Source: Bacteroidota bacterium (GTDB lineage: Bacteria > Bacteroidota > Ignavibacteria > Ignavibacteriales > Ignavibacteriaceae). Taken from it: a DNA stretch of 47,169 nucleotides. Within the stretch, counting starts at the first letter, position 1. Every line of letters begins with the position of its first letter. The stretch covers positions 1-47,169 of the forward strand of contig JAKIZM010000023.1 of NCBI GenBank assembly GCA_022708025.1, in the 5' to 3' direction. Made by a program: the position numbers and the translations under genes. This document shows positions 36,101-42,391 of the stretch, in pieces. The notes beneath the pieces were generated by a model. It made no database searches, was not told the origin of the DNA, and worked only from the letters and a program-made list of their open reading frames with translations.

Positions 36101-36725
36101 TTTTCTGCTGTTCATGTGTCAGATCTATGATTTTATCTTCAACTTCGTTTGCTTCTCTGTATGATTGTCTAAGCTTCTCATTGTTCAGAGATTCAAGTTC
36201 TTTCTTTTTTTCTTTAATCTTCCAGCTTAATTCATCTTCCAATGAATTTAGCTCATCAATTCTTTCCTCAGCAACAAAAATTTTATCTCGTAGCTCTTCA
36301 TATTCAGAGCTCAGGTTTTCCAGTTGTTTGCTTCTGTTGGCTAATAATTCAGGCTCTAATTCGATATCAAGATTTTTCAGGTCTTCATCATTGTTGATCT
36401 GATTTTTAATCTTATCTATCCGGGCAGAATACTCAAGTAAAGTATTCTGTTCCTCAAGTTTAAGATTTTTTAAGTTCAGTATTTCCTTGTTAAGGGTTTC
36501 AATATCAACTTTGATTTGTTTTTTCTGTTCACGTAGGGATTCTATTTCACTGGAAAGATTAAGCTTTCTCTCATTTAAATCAGCAACTTCAACGCGCATC
36601 TTTTTCAAAATATCGTTAAGCTGCCTTACATTATCTTCTCTTTCGGTAATGTTATTTAACCTGATAAGAAGTTCTTCTTTTTCTTTTTCTAATTCTCTAC
36701 GCCGTTTATTTTCAAATAAACCCAT
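33195..36725 (-). CDS. giant coiled-coil protein built from 35-residue repeats
   Basis: This 1176-residue protein is almost entirely charged heptad coiled coil (Glu, Lys, Leu, Gln, Asn). It has no visible ATPase head, signal peptide or membrane segment. A unit with a polar/basic start and a hydrophobic pair three residues apart recurs exactly every 35 residues. The anchor residues I count are 241, 276, 311, 346, 381, 416, 451, 486, 521, 560, 595, 630, 665, 700, 732, 767, 802 and 837. Examples are EEAKSERL, EQDRRSRI, ESSKRTIL and EKSARQKI. Two spacings deviate (39 and 32); both equal 4 modulo 7, a classic coiled-coil stutter. This regularity suggests a rod or filament, perhaps a cytoskeletal scaffold, rather than an SMC protein. 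AGGAG precedes the ATG. It is a single gene with its own terminator. Pipelines may mislabel it as a chromosome segregation ATPase. Confidence 0.85.
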   Translation of the reverse strand: MGLFENKRRRELEKEKEELLIRLNNITEREDNVRQLNDILKKMRVEVADLNERKLNLSSEIESLREQKKQIKVDIETLNKEILNLKNLKLEEQNTLLEYSARIDKIKNQINNDEDLKNLDIELEPELLANRSKQLENLSSEYEELRDKIFVAEERIDELNSLEDELSWKIKEKKKELESLNNEKLRQSYREANEVEDKIIDLTHEQQKIIDDIQRKQTEITELNKNLLALKEKENASNEIIQELNEELQEKQKQSEFLDKKISDLYEEEDSKRRQLRELVRQADEQKQKVDVLQSRIEVLEEEERKKNSLLGKVLGHLKSKEEVAEEKKQNLDDLDRIGKERLHWLEEISREAKEQELRLGVIKEEIEKLTRDEEAKSERLTFLDEQINLNEIQLDQKRIRFREIELMEQEKIDKISVLAGELSEQETKADDLRKELSLLNDQIEEKNSLLAELTNQISNDEEIIKQKSSEAQQLLSDEQDRRSRIEELNLELAEKERQADNLKDDLAQISEEVDDKKDELNNLLNQLKETQESLTEKILPAQSELNRITNEIDSKKSGLVEVINQLQNEEQQLEAKQQKLAELDLQERESSERLADLISDIKINEVKYNSLKEEIETLVQQESSKRTILENISNKLEQSKQEIEEKEIRLLELERQEYEYSNKLRSFAESLKTEEEKSNLLREEVLKLTEENIQKKIKLEELIAEIDERTVGVSERIIELENTELLKRTTIEQLERQIEKQSDDAERLRNTIEHLTQAEKSARQKIDELAEQIKEKVDKLNQIENNFATKENETQNFEIQLAEKLREINETTARQQKIFETIEHKQKELYAVEESLNIKAKRLEKLNLEVAENEKRHTELTSEIKRLEEIKNDLHRRTMLEQDSYDKLNKEKEKIKEILPLLEQRREEIEKGNIDLENRFTKMFQKFNSEMNEVTKKRSVIDQIVLKKEKDIEEKDQILFEKMNAIEESDRLLSMRQAEIDAFEQILKSFNEKKEELRNELLKLDEQIVAKKNSNDDMKLEAELVLKKRTSVEQNLQELINNMNQKFVEAKDKRSKIEKEVRVYEEKVDELNQKISESMDELVELQSAISMIKVEHEEHRGSIVKLANMKKKLQEEIAKSQRVLQRYQKIREKLKIEQTILKNRQDSIAKRINVDEDVNAPDNLDDPEAAKIFKI

Positions 36726-36875
36726 AATGGCTCCTGTTAAGTATGCCTGTATTATTCAAATCTAAAAAAATATATAATGTTTGGAAATGAAATTACTTAT
36801 TGTGCGGATAAATTTCAATTTAACAAAATTTTACACTCAGTAAATATTACTGCTATTTTTAACCTCTTTAAAAAA

Positions 36876-37217
36876 CTACAAATCACCGCTGCGGTAAAGT
36901 TTTCGAAAGTTAATCTTCTGTATCTGTCTTTCAATAATCAAATCCGCTAACTTTTCTGGAATCAATTCTTTGTCTTTAGATAAAAATAATTCTGATAATT
37001 TTTTCTCGCTGATATCAATTCTGTAAAGAGTGTTAATGAGAAGATTGTAATTGTTTTCTAAAAGATCTTTCATCTTTCCGATAAGATATTCACGAAATTC
37101 TTCAAGCTTTTTAAAATCATTATTCGGGATAAGCGATAAAAAACCATCCTTTACAAAATCTTTTGATACAAATTTTTGTATTGAGCAGATATCTTCGTTA
37201 TTTAATTCGCTATCCAT
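36876..37217 (-). CDS. conserved hypothetical small helical protein
   Basis: This 113-residue protein has no signal or membrane segment. The central stretch LLENNYNLLINTLYRIDISE and the end LADLIIERQIQKINFRKLY recall a short protein found beside membrane or phosphatase genes in other Bacteroidota. I know no function. Its start overlaps the end of the PAP2-type gene by 8 bp, so the two are translated together. Confidence 0.75.
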   Translation of the reverse strand: MDSELNNEDICSIQKFVSKDFVKDGFLSLIPNNDFKKLEEFREYLIGKMKDLLENNYNLLINTLYRIDISEKKLSELFLSKDKELIPEKLADLIIERQIQKINFRKLYRSGDL

Positions 37218-37836
37218 TTACTTTATTATGTTTTACTTTTTCTAATAAACTATAACAAGCATAAGTAAAAAAGATTGCAGCAAAAACATCTATTGTATAA
37301 TGAACATGCTGCAGCAGAACAAACACTGCTACTAATATCGTGTTTATTAAAAATATTATTTTAATTATCTTATTCACTGAAACAAGATATAATATAAACA
37401 ATGTTGCAGTATGACCGGAAAAGAATAAATCTTTTGTTAATGTATTGCCTGAACCGAAAAATTCTACAAAGGGATCTTTTAGTATTATCATTTGTTCTGG
37501 TGGATTTAAAGGCAGTAAAAACATTGCAATTATTCTTACAAAAGCCATTAGCGAATAAAGCTGAAGTGCAAATAATAATCTGTCCGGATAATTTATTAAT
37601 GATACTATTGCAATTATCAAAGCAAAATAAATCAGGCTGAAAGTAAACCAGGTTAAATCTATCGGGTCAAAAAGATTGAGAACGGGATCCGCAAAAACAA
37701 CACCTTGTCTGTTTTCCACATAATTAATAAACCAGGCAAGAGCTGCTAAGACACCTGCTAATAAAATTAAACTTATAATAAGTTCATTTTTATTTCTTTT
37801 ATCAGCTAAAAAATTCTGCCAGCTTGCACGCAGCAT
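37210..37836 (-). CDS. PAP2-type membrane phosphatase (sphingomyelin-synthase-like C-terminal domain)
   Basis: This 208-residue protein has about six membrane helices and the PAP2_C motifs: FFSGHTATLF (His142) and QHVHYTIDVFAA (His179 and Asp183). These three residues form the catalytic set of lipid phosphate phosphatases and sphingomyelin synthases, with chemistry on the outer face of the inner membrane. Likely roles are dephosphorylation of a lipid phosphate or head-group exchange on a phospholipid; the lipid is unknown. It starts 12 bp after the esterase gene's stop and overlaps the small helical protein gene, so the three make a likely operon. Confidence 0.83.
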   Translation of the reverse strand: MLRASWQNFLADKRNKNELIISLILLAGVLAALAWFINYVENRQGVVFADPVLNLFDPIDLTWFTFSLIYFALIIAIVSLINYPDRLLFALQLYSLMAFVRIIAMFLLPLNPPEQMIILKDPFVEFFGSGNTLTKDLFFSGHTATLFILYLVSVNKIIKIIFLINTILVAVFVLLQHVHYTIDVFAAIFFTYACYSLLEKVKHNKVNG

Positions 37837-37848
37837 AAAAATTACTTG

Positions 37849-38580
37849 CTAAAATTTAATGTGTCCTAAAAAATATGGCAGCATACTTCTCCATGTGGGC
37901 CAATCGTGCGGCTGATCAAAGCCCCAAAGGTCCAGCCAGTGTTTTACTCCGCGTGAATTTAAAATATTTGAAAGCTGCCTTGATGCGTCTGGATCTTCGT
38001 AGTTTCCCTGACCTGTTGCGATCACAATTCTGCCTCTTCTCATATGATTGAACATGTTTTCATCATTCCATCTTGGCAGATAATCTACGGGTGAATTAAA
38101 ATATACATTCTCATCATAATATCCCTTTGAATAACTTTTCAGATCATAACTGCCGCTCATTGCAATAGTGCCCGAAAAAATATCAGGTCTTCTGAAAAAA
38201 TTATTCGCTGCATGAAGTGCTCCGAGCGAAGCACCTGTTGTTACAATCGGAACTAATCCTTTACAATGATTATGAATAAATGGAACAACTTCTTCTACAA
38301 CGTAACGATTATATTGCTGATGTCTGATTGCTTTATGAGCCGGATGCATATTATTGTTAAGCCAGCTTTCATTATTTATACTATTGATAGAAAAAGCTTT
38401 TACTTTTCCATCGTGCAGATATCCGCCTATTGTATCAATTAATTTGAATCTTTCATATTCAAGATAATCTGCTGCTGCTGTAGGAAACATAAGCAGCGCA
38501 TAACCATAATGACCATAAACAACTATCTCCATTTCTTTATTTAAGTTTGGACTGTACCAGCGGTGAATTTCCCGACTCAT
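37849..38580 (-). CDS. esterase-family alpha/beta hydrolase (esterase D-like)
   Basis: This 243-residue protein has the nucleophile elbow TTGASLGAL (Ser118) and a late histidine in FDQPHDWPTW (about His225), with candidate acids between. It has no signal peptide. The group is annotated as putative esterase (PF00756) and often lacks an assigned substrate. AAGGAGAAATA precedes the ATG, a strong ribosome site. The gene leads the esterase, PAP2 and small-protein cluster and is divergent from the candidate small RNA. Confidence 0.83.
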   Translation of the reverse strand: MSREIHRWYSPNLNKEMEIVVYGHYGYALLMFPTAAADYLEYERFKLIDTIGGYLHDGKVKAFSINSINNESWLNNNMHPAHKAIRHQQYNRYVVEEVVPFIHNHCKGLVPIVTTGASLGALHAANNFFRRPDIFSGTIAMSGSYDLKSYSKGYYDENVYFNSPVDYLPRWNDENMFNHMRRGRIVIATGQGNYEDPDASRQLSNILNSRGVKHWLDLWGFDQPHDWPTWRSMLPYFLGHIKF

Positions 38581-38767
38581 TATTTCTCCTTATAAAATGA
38601 ATTGATATGTGTGAAAGTAAAGAAATGGCTTAAATTTTGAAAACAAATAAACCCCGGATTTCTATAACTTTTTAATTCAATAATTTATGTTTAACAATAA
38701 TTTTTTATTATATACAACAGAGTTGAAAAATCTTTAATATAAATTTTTATTATTGCAAAGTACCTGA
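38581..38767. other. intergenic DNA upstream of the esterase gene
   Basis: Very AT-rich DNA between the esterase start and the small-RNA promoter. No ORF is seen. It should hold the esterase promoter on the minus strand; TTTACTTTC at about 38622 is only a loose match to the -7 box. Confidence 0.5.
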
Positions 38768-38798
38768 TTTGTATTTATCTAATAACCTGTTATCTTTG
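38768..38798 (+). promoter_or_regulatory. perfect Bacteroidota-type promoter for a small RNA
   Basis: TTTG at 38768-38771, a 19 bp spacer, then TATCTTTG at 38791-38798 fit the TTTG-N19-TAnnTTTG consensus exactly. No ORF follows; a terminator does, 59 bp later. Confidence 0.65.
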
Positions 38799-38804
38799 CA
38801 ATAG

Positions 38805-38893
38805 ATTTGAAATTGTACTCGGTAATAAGTTCTCCCCCAAGCTTATTATCAGTACTTCCCCGATGTGTTACCCCAGCATCGGGGACCTTTTTT
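38805..38893 (+). ncRNA. candidate small RNA of about 90 nt with two C-rich hairpin loops
   Basis: Between the promoter at 38768-38798 and the terminator there is no reading frame. Hairpin 1 pairs ggtaataag (38821-38829) with cttattatc (38842-38850), including one G-U pair, and exposes the loop ttctcccccaag. Hairpin 2 is the terminator stem, whose loop carries ttacccc. C-rich loops displayed on stable stems are a known way for small RNAs to bind G-rich ribosome sites. The loop phrase UUCUCC is complementary to GGAGAA in the ribosome site of the divergent esterase gene, which may be chance. It matches no RNA family I recognise. Confidence 0.55.
38857..38893 (+). terminator. strong terminator with no plus-strand gene upstream
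   Basis: Arms tccccgatg and catcgggga pair perfectly, followed by cctttttttt. The nearest plus-strand protein gene ends 5.7 kb upstream, so it must end a non-coding transcript. Confidence 0.8.
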
Positions 38894-38909
38894 TTAAACC
38901 AAATTGAAT

Positions 38910-39713
38910 TTATCTTTTATGATCTTCTACTACAATCATCCAATTATAAATAACAGCACCTCTCCAGTCATATAGAGAAATCTGAATAGATTGATCATAA
39001 TATCTAGAAATAAGTTCTGCTATTTCCTCCAATGTATCTTCATACTTATAAGCAAAAGTTCTTTTAGGGAAGCCCGGGAAAATCAGATTATTTAACGAAT
39101 CAACTTTAAAGTAACCATAATCTCCTTTTTCAAGTTGAACTGTTTGAGCACCTAATATTTGAAGTGAATCCAGGAATGAATCTGCTACAACAGAGAGTGA
39201 ATCATCGTAATAATCTATCCAGCCCCAAATTAAATTGTCAGGGACACGATGGAGCTCAGGATTATTAAATGCAAAATGAGGGTTTTGTTGATAATTAATT
39301 TTATATACATTTTTACTTACTGTTAGCTGTGCAGATATTACTTGTCCGTTTACTTCAAGGCTTAAAGAATAGTTACCGTCGTTTAATTGACCTAAATTTA
39401 TATAACATCTTGCAGGACCCAGAGCAGTTAAACAAATTTCCGGGACAAAAATGCCTAAGAATTTAATCTTAAAGAGGTTACTTTTTTGTACTACATTGTG
39501 CATTATGCCATAATTAAAACAAGGATAAATTTTTTCAGTTTGGCAATCCAGCATAAGATTACGACCTTGGGGCGAGAGTTCTTCACGCAAGTTAATCAGA
39601 ATTTTGGAATCAATTTGTTCAGCATCATCCTTTGGTGATGTGGAATCAGAACAACTGTTAAACAGAACAAAGGATATTATTAAAACCGATACAGATAAAA
39701 AAATCTTTTTCAT
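38910..39713 (-). CDS. hypothetical lipoprotein
   Basis: The protein starts MKKIFLSVSVLIISFVLFNSC, a clear lipoprotein signal with lipobox FNSC, followed by a Ser/Thr/Pro linker (SDSTSPKDD). The start at 39711-39713 is preferred over the upstream in-frame ATG because it puts the signal at the N-terminus and has AAGGGAT upstream. The 267-residue body contains four cysteines (DCQTEKIYPCF and PEICLTALGPARCY), which may form disulfides, and a C-terminal domain with YDWRGAVIYNWMIVVED. I recognise no family. The linker is typical of Bacteroidota/Ignavibacteria surface lipoproteins. Confidence 0.75.
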   Translation of the reverse strand: MKKIFLSVSVLIISFVLFNSCSDSTSPKDDAEQIDSKILINLREELSPQGRNLMLDCQTEKIYPCFNYGIMHNVVQKSNLFKIKFLGIFVPEICLTALGPARCYINLGQLNDGNYSLSLEVNGQVISAQLTVSKNVYKINYQQNPHFAFNNPELHRVPDNLIWGWIDYYDDSLSVVADSFLDSLQILGAQTVQLEKGDYGYFKVDSLNNLIFPGFPKRTFAYKYEDTLEEIAELISRYYDQSIQISLYDWRGAVIYNWMIVVEDHKR

Positions 39714-39783
39714 TTCATATCCCTTAATAGTGTAACCGAAATATAGAGTTTCTGAAACAACTTTCAAGACAATAAATAAAAAA

Positions 39784-39805
39784 AGCCTGCATTTTATTGC
39801 AGGCT
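39784..39805 (-). terminator. terminator of the 39838-40497 gene
   Basis: Arms agcctgca and tgcaggct surround ttttat. On the minus strand it is followed by ttttttt. Confidence 0.85.
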
Positions 39806-39837
39806 CTTGGAGGAAAATGAGATATTTTCAGTTTTTG

Positions 39838-40497
39838 CTACAGACTTGCTGTAATTTCCATTGATTTTTGATCTAAACTCCTTATATATGTTTTCAGTTG
39901 TTTTATCTCGAGAAAGACTTCTTTGTCCGGTTCAGATGGAAACGGAAAAAAAGGTTTACTTTTGAAATACTCTTGGAGCTCTTTCATTTTCTCTCTAAAC
40001 TCTCTCGGATTGAAGTAATAAAAATCTTTCTGATTATTTTTTAATTCTTCAAGAAGTTCAGTAAGACCTTTCATATTGTCTTTAAATGCTTTTTTATCAA
40101 AATGCTTCAAAAATTCATCCATATTTTTTTTAAGTGAATCAGGATCAAAGTAAAATTTCTTAATACTATAATTTTTATTACGACCTTTCAAGCTTAATTC
40201 ATTAAGATTTTTAAAAATCATATCTCTGTATTGATCTATCTCGTCTTCGTTAATTCTTACTCCGTCTTTATAGAGTGCAGAAATTTTATCATTATTAAAA
40301 TCAACTTTCCAAAGTGATCCATCTTCCTTAAAGGTAAAAGATTTATCCGGAGTTAAAGAATTCAAGTTGCTTTGTCCGCTTTGTGGATATACCGAACTAA
40401 AGACAAATAACGTTACGATGAGGAAAAGAAAGGTAAAGATATAGATTCTCCTTACACTATTTTCTTTTGAAAAGGATTTTGTGACTGATCTTTTCAT
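39838..40497 (-). CDS. exported hypothetical protein, charged and helical
   Basis: This 219-residue protein has a basic N-terminus and one hydrophobic segment at about 18-38 (IYIFTFLFLIVTLFVFSSVYPQ), a signal peptide or anchor with an unusually long basic n-region. A small beta-type segment follows (SFTFKEDGSLWKVDFNNDKISALYKDG), with a pattern like DUF-type sensor proteins that read GVRI after DGK. The end is a lysine-rich helical tail. I know no function. It has its own terminator and lies 127 bp after the next gene upstream. Confidence 0.65.
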   Translation of the reverse strand: MKRSVTKSFSKENSVRRIYIFTFLFLIVTLFVFSSVYPQSGQSNLNSLTPDKSFTFKEDGSLWKVDFNNDKISALYKDGVRINEDEIDQYRDMIFKNLNELSLKGRNKNYSIKKFYFDPDSLKKNMDEFLKHFDKKAFKDNMKGLTELLEELKNNQKDFYYFNPREFREKMKELQEYFKSKPFFPFPSEPDKEVFLEIKQLKTYIRSLDQKSMEITASL

Positions 40498-40624
40498 TTC
40501 AACCTCTCTTTTGTTTTAACTAATGATTAAGACAGGTGTAGTTTGTTAAAAGTTTCCTAACTATAAAAATAATTAAGGAGTGGAAAGATTAGCTGATTTG
40601 CGGATTAAGATTGGTTTAAGTTAA

Positions 40625-41053
40625 TTACTTCCAAAATCCGTATTTTTTAATATGCTTATAAGCAAGATAACCTGCTGCACCGGTTTGTATCATCCCCAAA
40701 GCATATCTGAACAGATTAAATTTTGAATCTCTTTGATATTGTTGTTCTAAAGGTTCAAGAAAATACGGTGAGAATTCCTGATTAAAATCGCTTTTTTTCG
40801 AAATAAGTAATGAGGTTTTCAGCCAGACAGTATTTGGGTCATCGTTTAATAGTAATTGATTTTTATAATTATTAAGTTCATTATAAAGTGCAAACTCATT
40901 AAAAATATATAGCTTCCCTTCCAAGTTATCAGAACCAATTTTAATTTTTGAAGTATCGGTTTCTGGATGTTTAAGATGGTTTTTATCCGTTTGGGAAAAT
41001 AAAGTAAGACTAAAGAAGAAAAGGCAAGATAATATTTGAATTATCGTTTTCAC
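40625..41053 (-). CDS. exported hypothetical protein
   Basis: This 142-residue protein has a signal peptide (about 1-20, ending LFSQ) and a polar middle. A C-terminal amphipathic or membrane-touching helix (LFRYALGMIQTGAAGYLAYKHI) may anchor it. No family is recognised. It is 39 bp downstream of the DUF6498-like gene and probably in the same transcript. Confidence 0.65.
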   Translation of the reverse strand: MKTIIQILSCLFFFSLTLFSQTDKNHLKHPETDTSKIKIGSDNLEGKLYIFNEFALYNELNNYKNQLLLNDDPNTVWLKTSLLISKKSDFNQEFSPYFLEPLEQQYQRDSKFNLFRYALGMIQTGAAGYLAYKHIKKYGFWK

Positions 41054-41092
41054 GAAATGAAAATATAAAATAGAACAAATATTATCAATTGC

Positions 41093-41791
41093 TTAATTGG
41101 CTTCTGCTCTATCCGGAATACGCACCGGGAAATCCACAGAATGAGTAATCAAATCCACAATTGTTTTAATTGTTGTAAACATAAGCACAATGATAATATT
41201 TGTAGCCGTTGAAAGCGATTGACTGGCTGATATAAAAAAGCCTCCGAAAATTATTGTCAAGTGCATCGGGATAATTCTTGCATAAGGTGCAGACATAATT
41301 TTTCCAATGTTCGGTATCTCAGCCGATTCATCTCTTTTAGATTTAATATAATCAACTAAATAGTTTATAAAAAAGATTCCCGCAGATATCAATATAAAAA
41401 TGTAGCTGTTACTGTTTACAGGTAAATTACTATTTGCAGTAAATAAACCAAGAAAAACTGCATATACAAGATGAAAGAGTCCGTAATGGAAAAAGAAAAA
41501 CAATCCAATAAAAATCGCTGCTGCTCTTGTGGGTTTCGGCTGTTTATTCCCAATTTTAAATTTCTCTGTTGAATACTCTTTAAGATTGGTTATCCTGACA
41601 AAAGTAAATATTCCGATAATAACGCTTTGAAACCAGTAAATCCATAATACTTCCATTGCGGAAATTTCATCAGTAATCGCAAAGAATATTACAAGAAGAT
41701 TAGAAAAAATTAATGTTAAAGTAGAAGTATTTTTAAAATCAACCTGCGACCAGAGTTTTGAAAAACTTAACTTGGATTTTTTTCTGCCCAT
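41093..41791 (-). CDS. DUF6498-like integral membrane protein
   Basis: This 232-residue protein has about six membrane segments. MEVLWIYWFQSVIIGIFTFVRI and FFFFHYGLFHLVYAVFLG are, from memory, the hallmarks of DUF6498, an uncharacterised membrane family. A His-rich face in the third segment could bind metal or heme, but this is speculation. The ATG lies 5 bp after the stop of the heme-binding-domain gene, so the two are co-translated. Confidence 0.72.
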   Translation of the reverse strand: MGRKKSKLSFSKLWSQVDFKNTSTLTLIFSNLLVIFFAITDEISAMEVLWIYWFQSVIIGIFTFVRITNLKEYSTEKFKIGNKQPKPTRAAAIFIGLFFFFHYGLFHLVYAVFLGLFTANSNLPVNSNSYIFILISAGIFFINYLVDYIKSKRDESAEIPNIGKIMSAPYARIIPMHLTIIFGGFFISASQSLSTATNIIIVLMFTTIKTIVDLITHSVDFPVRIPDRAEAN

Positions 41792-41796
41792 TTAAT

Positions 41797-42210
41797 TTAT
41801 TTACTCGTTGCCCAATTACGAATAGTATTTTTTTCTTCGGGGGTCAACTTTGCTTCACTATGTCCAACACGATATAACCATGGCGGCATTTCTTCATCTC
41901 TTACTTCTTCCCAGATCTCTTCTATTTTTTTCTCGGCTTTTTTAGGATCATATAAACCCCACTCAGAAAAATTGAGATGTTTTCTACTATCTTTTACATG
42001 ACTGGTTAAAAGAAAAGATATCGGTGCTACCTTGGTATACCAAACCCAATTTGTTTCGTTTGAATGGCAATCATAACAAGCTTTTTTAAATATTGCTTTT
42101 ACTTCGGTGGGGGCATAAATCTCTGCCTCAACTGGGGGGTTTGTCTGTTCAACAGATATAAATTGAATACCGATTAAAACCACAATAAGAAATGCTATAA
42201 ATTTTTTCAT
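41797..42210 (-). CDS. heme-binding domain protein with one CxxCH motif
   Basis: This 137-residue protein has a signal or anchor helix (2-18) and CYDCH (Cys45, Cys48, His49), the covalent heme attachment motif. Conserved residues WVWYTKVAPISF, the DSRKHLNFSEW segment and EMPPWLYRVGH (probably the axial ligand region) follow. This is the small c-type heme domain (Haem_bd) common in Bacteroidota, thought to act in the periplasm in electron transfer or sensing. It lies between the Cys-rich small ORF and the DUF6498-like gene. Confidence 0.88.
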   Translation of the reverse strand: MKKFIAFLIVVLIGIQFISVEQTNPPVEAEIYAPTEVKAIFKKACYDCHSNETNWVWYTKVAPISFLLTSHVKDSRKHLNFSEWGLYDPKKAEKKIEEIWEEVRDEEMPPWLYRVGHSEAKLTPEEKNTIRNWATSK

Positions 42211-42234
42211 ATATGTTCTTCCGTTTTTATGATA

Positions 42235-42387
42235 TTAATATTTTTCTCTATCCTTTAGAAATTTCTTCTCCCCTTTTTTCTTACCGAATTTTTTTCGGTA
42301 AGCATTTGCAATATCACAATCTTTGCAAAAACTTCCACAGCACTTTTTCCATTTCTTCTCAGAAAAATCTTTTCTAATACCTGCCAT
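42235..42387 (-). CDS. small Cys-rich protein of 50 residues
   Basis: ATG at 42385-42387, TAA at 42235-42237. The protein reads MAGIRKDFSEKKWKKCCGSF, then CKDCDIANAYRKKFGKKKGE, then KKFLKDREKY. The CC-x3-C-x2-C cluster could bind zinc or an iron-sulfur centre, and the rest is strongly basic. It starts 4 bp after the transketolase stop and ends 24 bp before the heme protein, so it sits inside a run of same-strand genes. I recall similar short proteins in related genomes but no function. The tight placement and non-random composition argue that it is real. Confidence 0.65.
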   Translation of the reverse strand: MAGIRKDFSEKKWKKCCGSFCKDCDIANAYRKKFGKKKGEKKFLKDREKY

Positions 42388-42391
42388 TAAT

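Noticed and set aside
39714..39767. Longer start for the lipoprotein gene
   Set aside because: It would bury the lipoprotein signal inside the chain. The ATG at 39711-39713 has a good ribosome site and puts the signal at the N-terminus.
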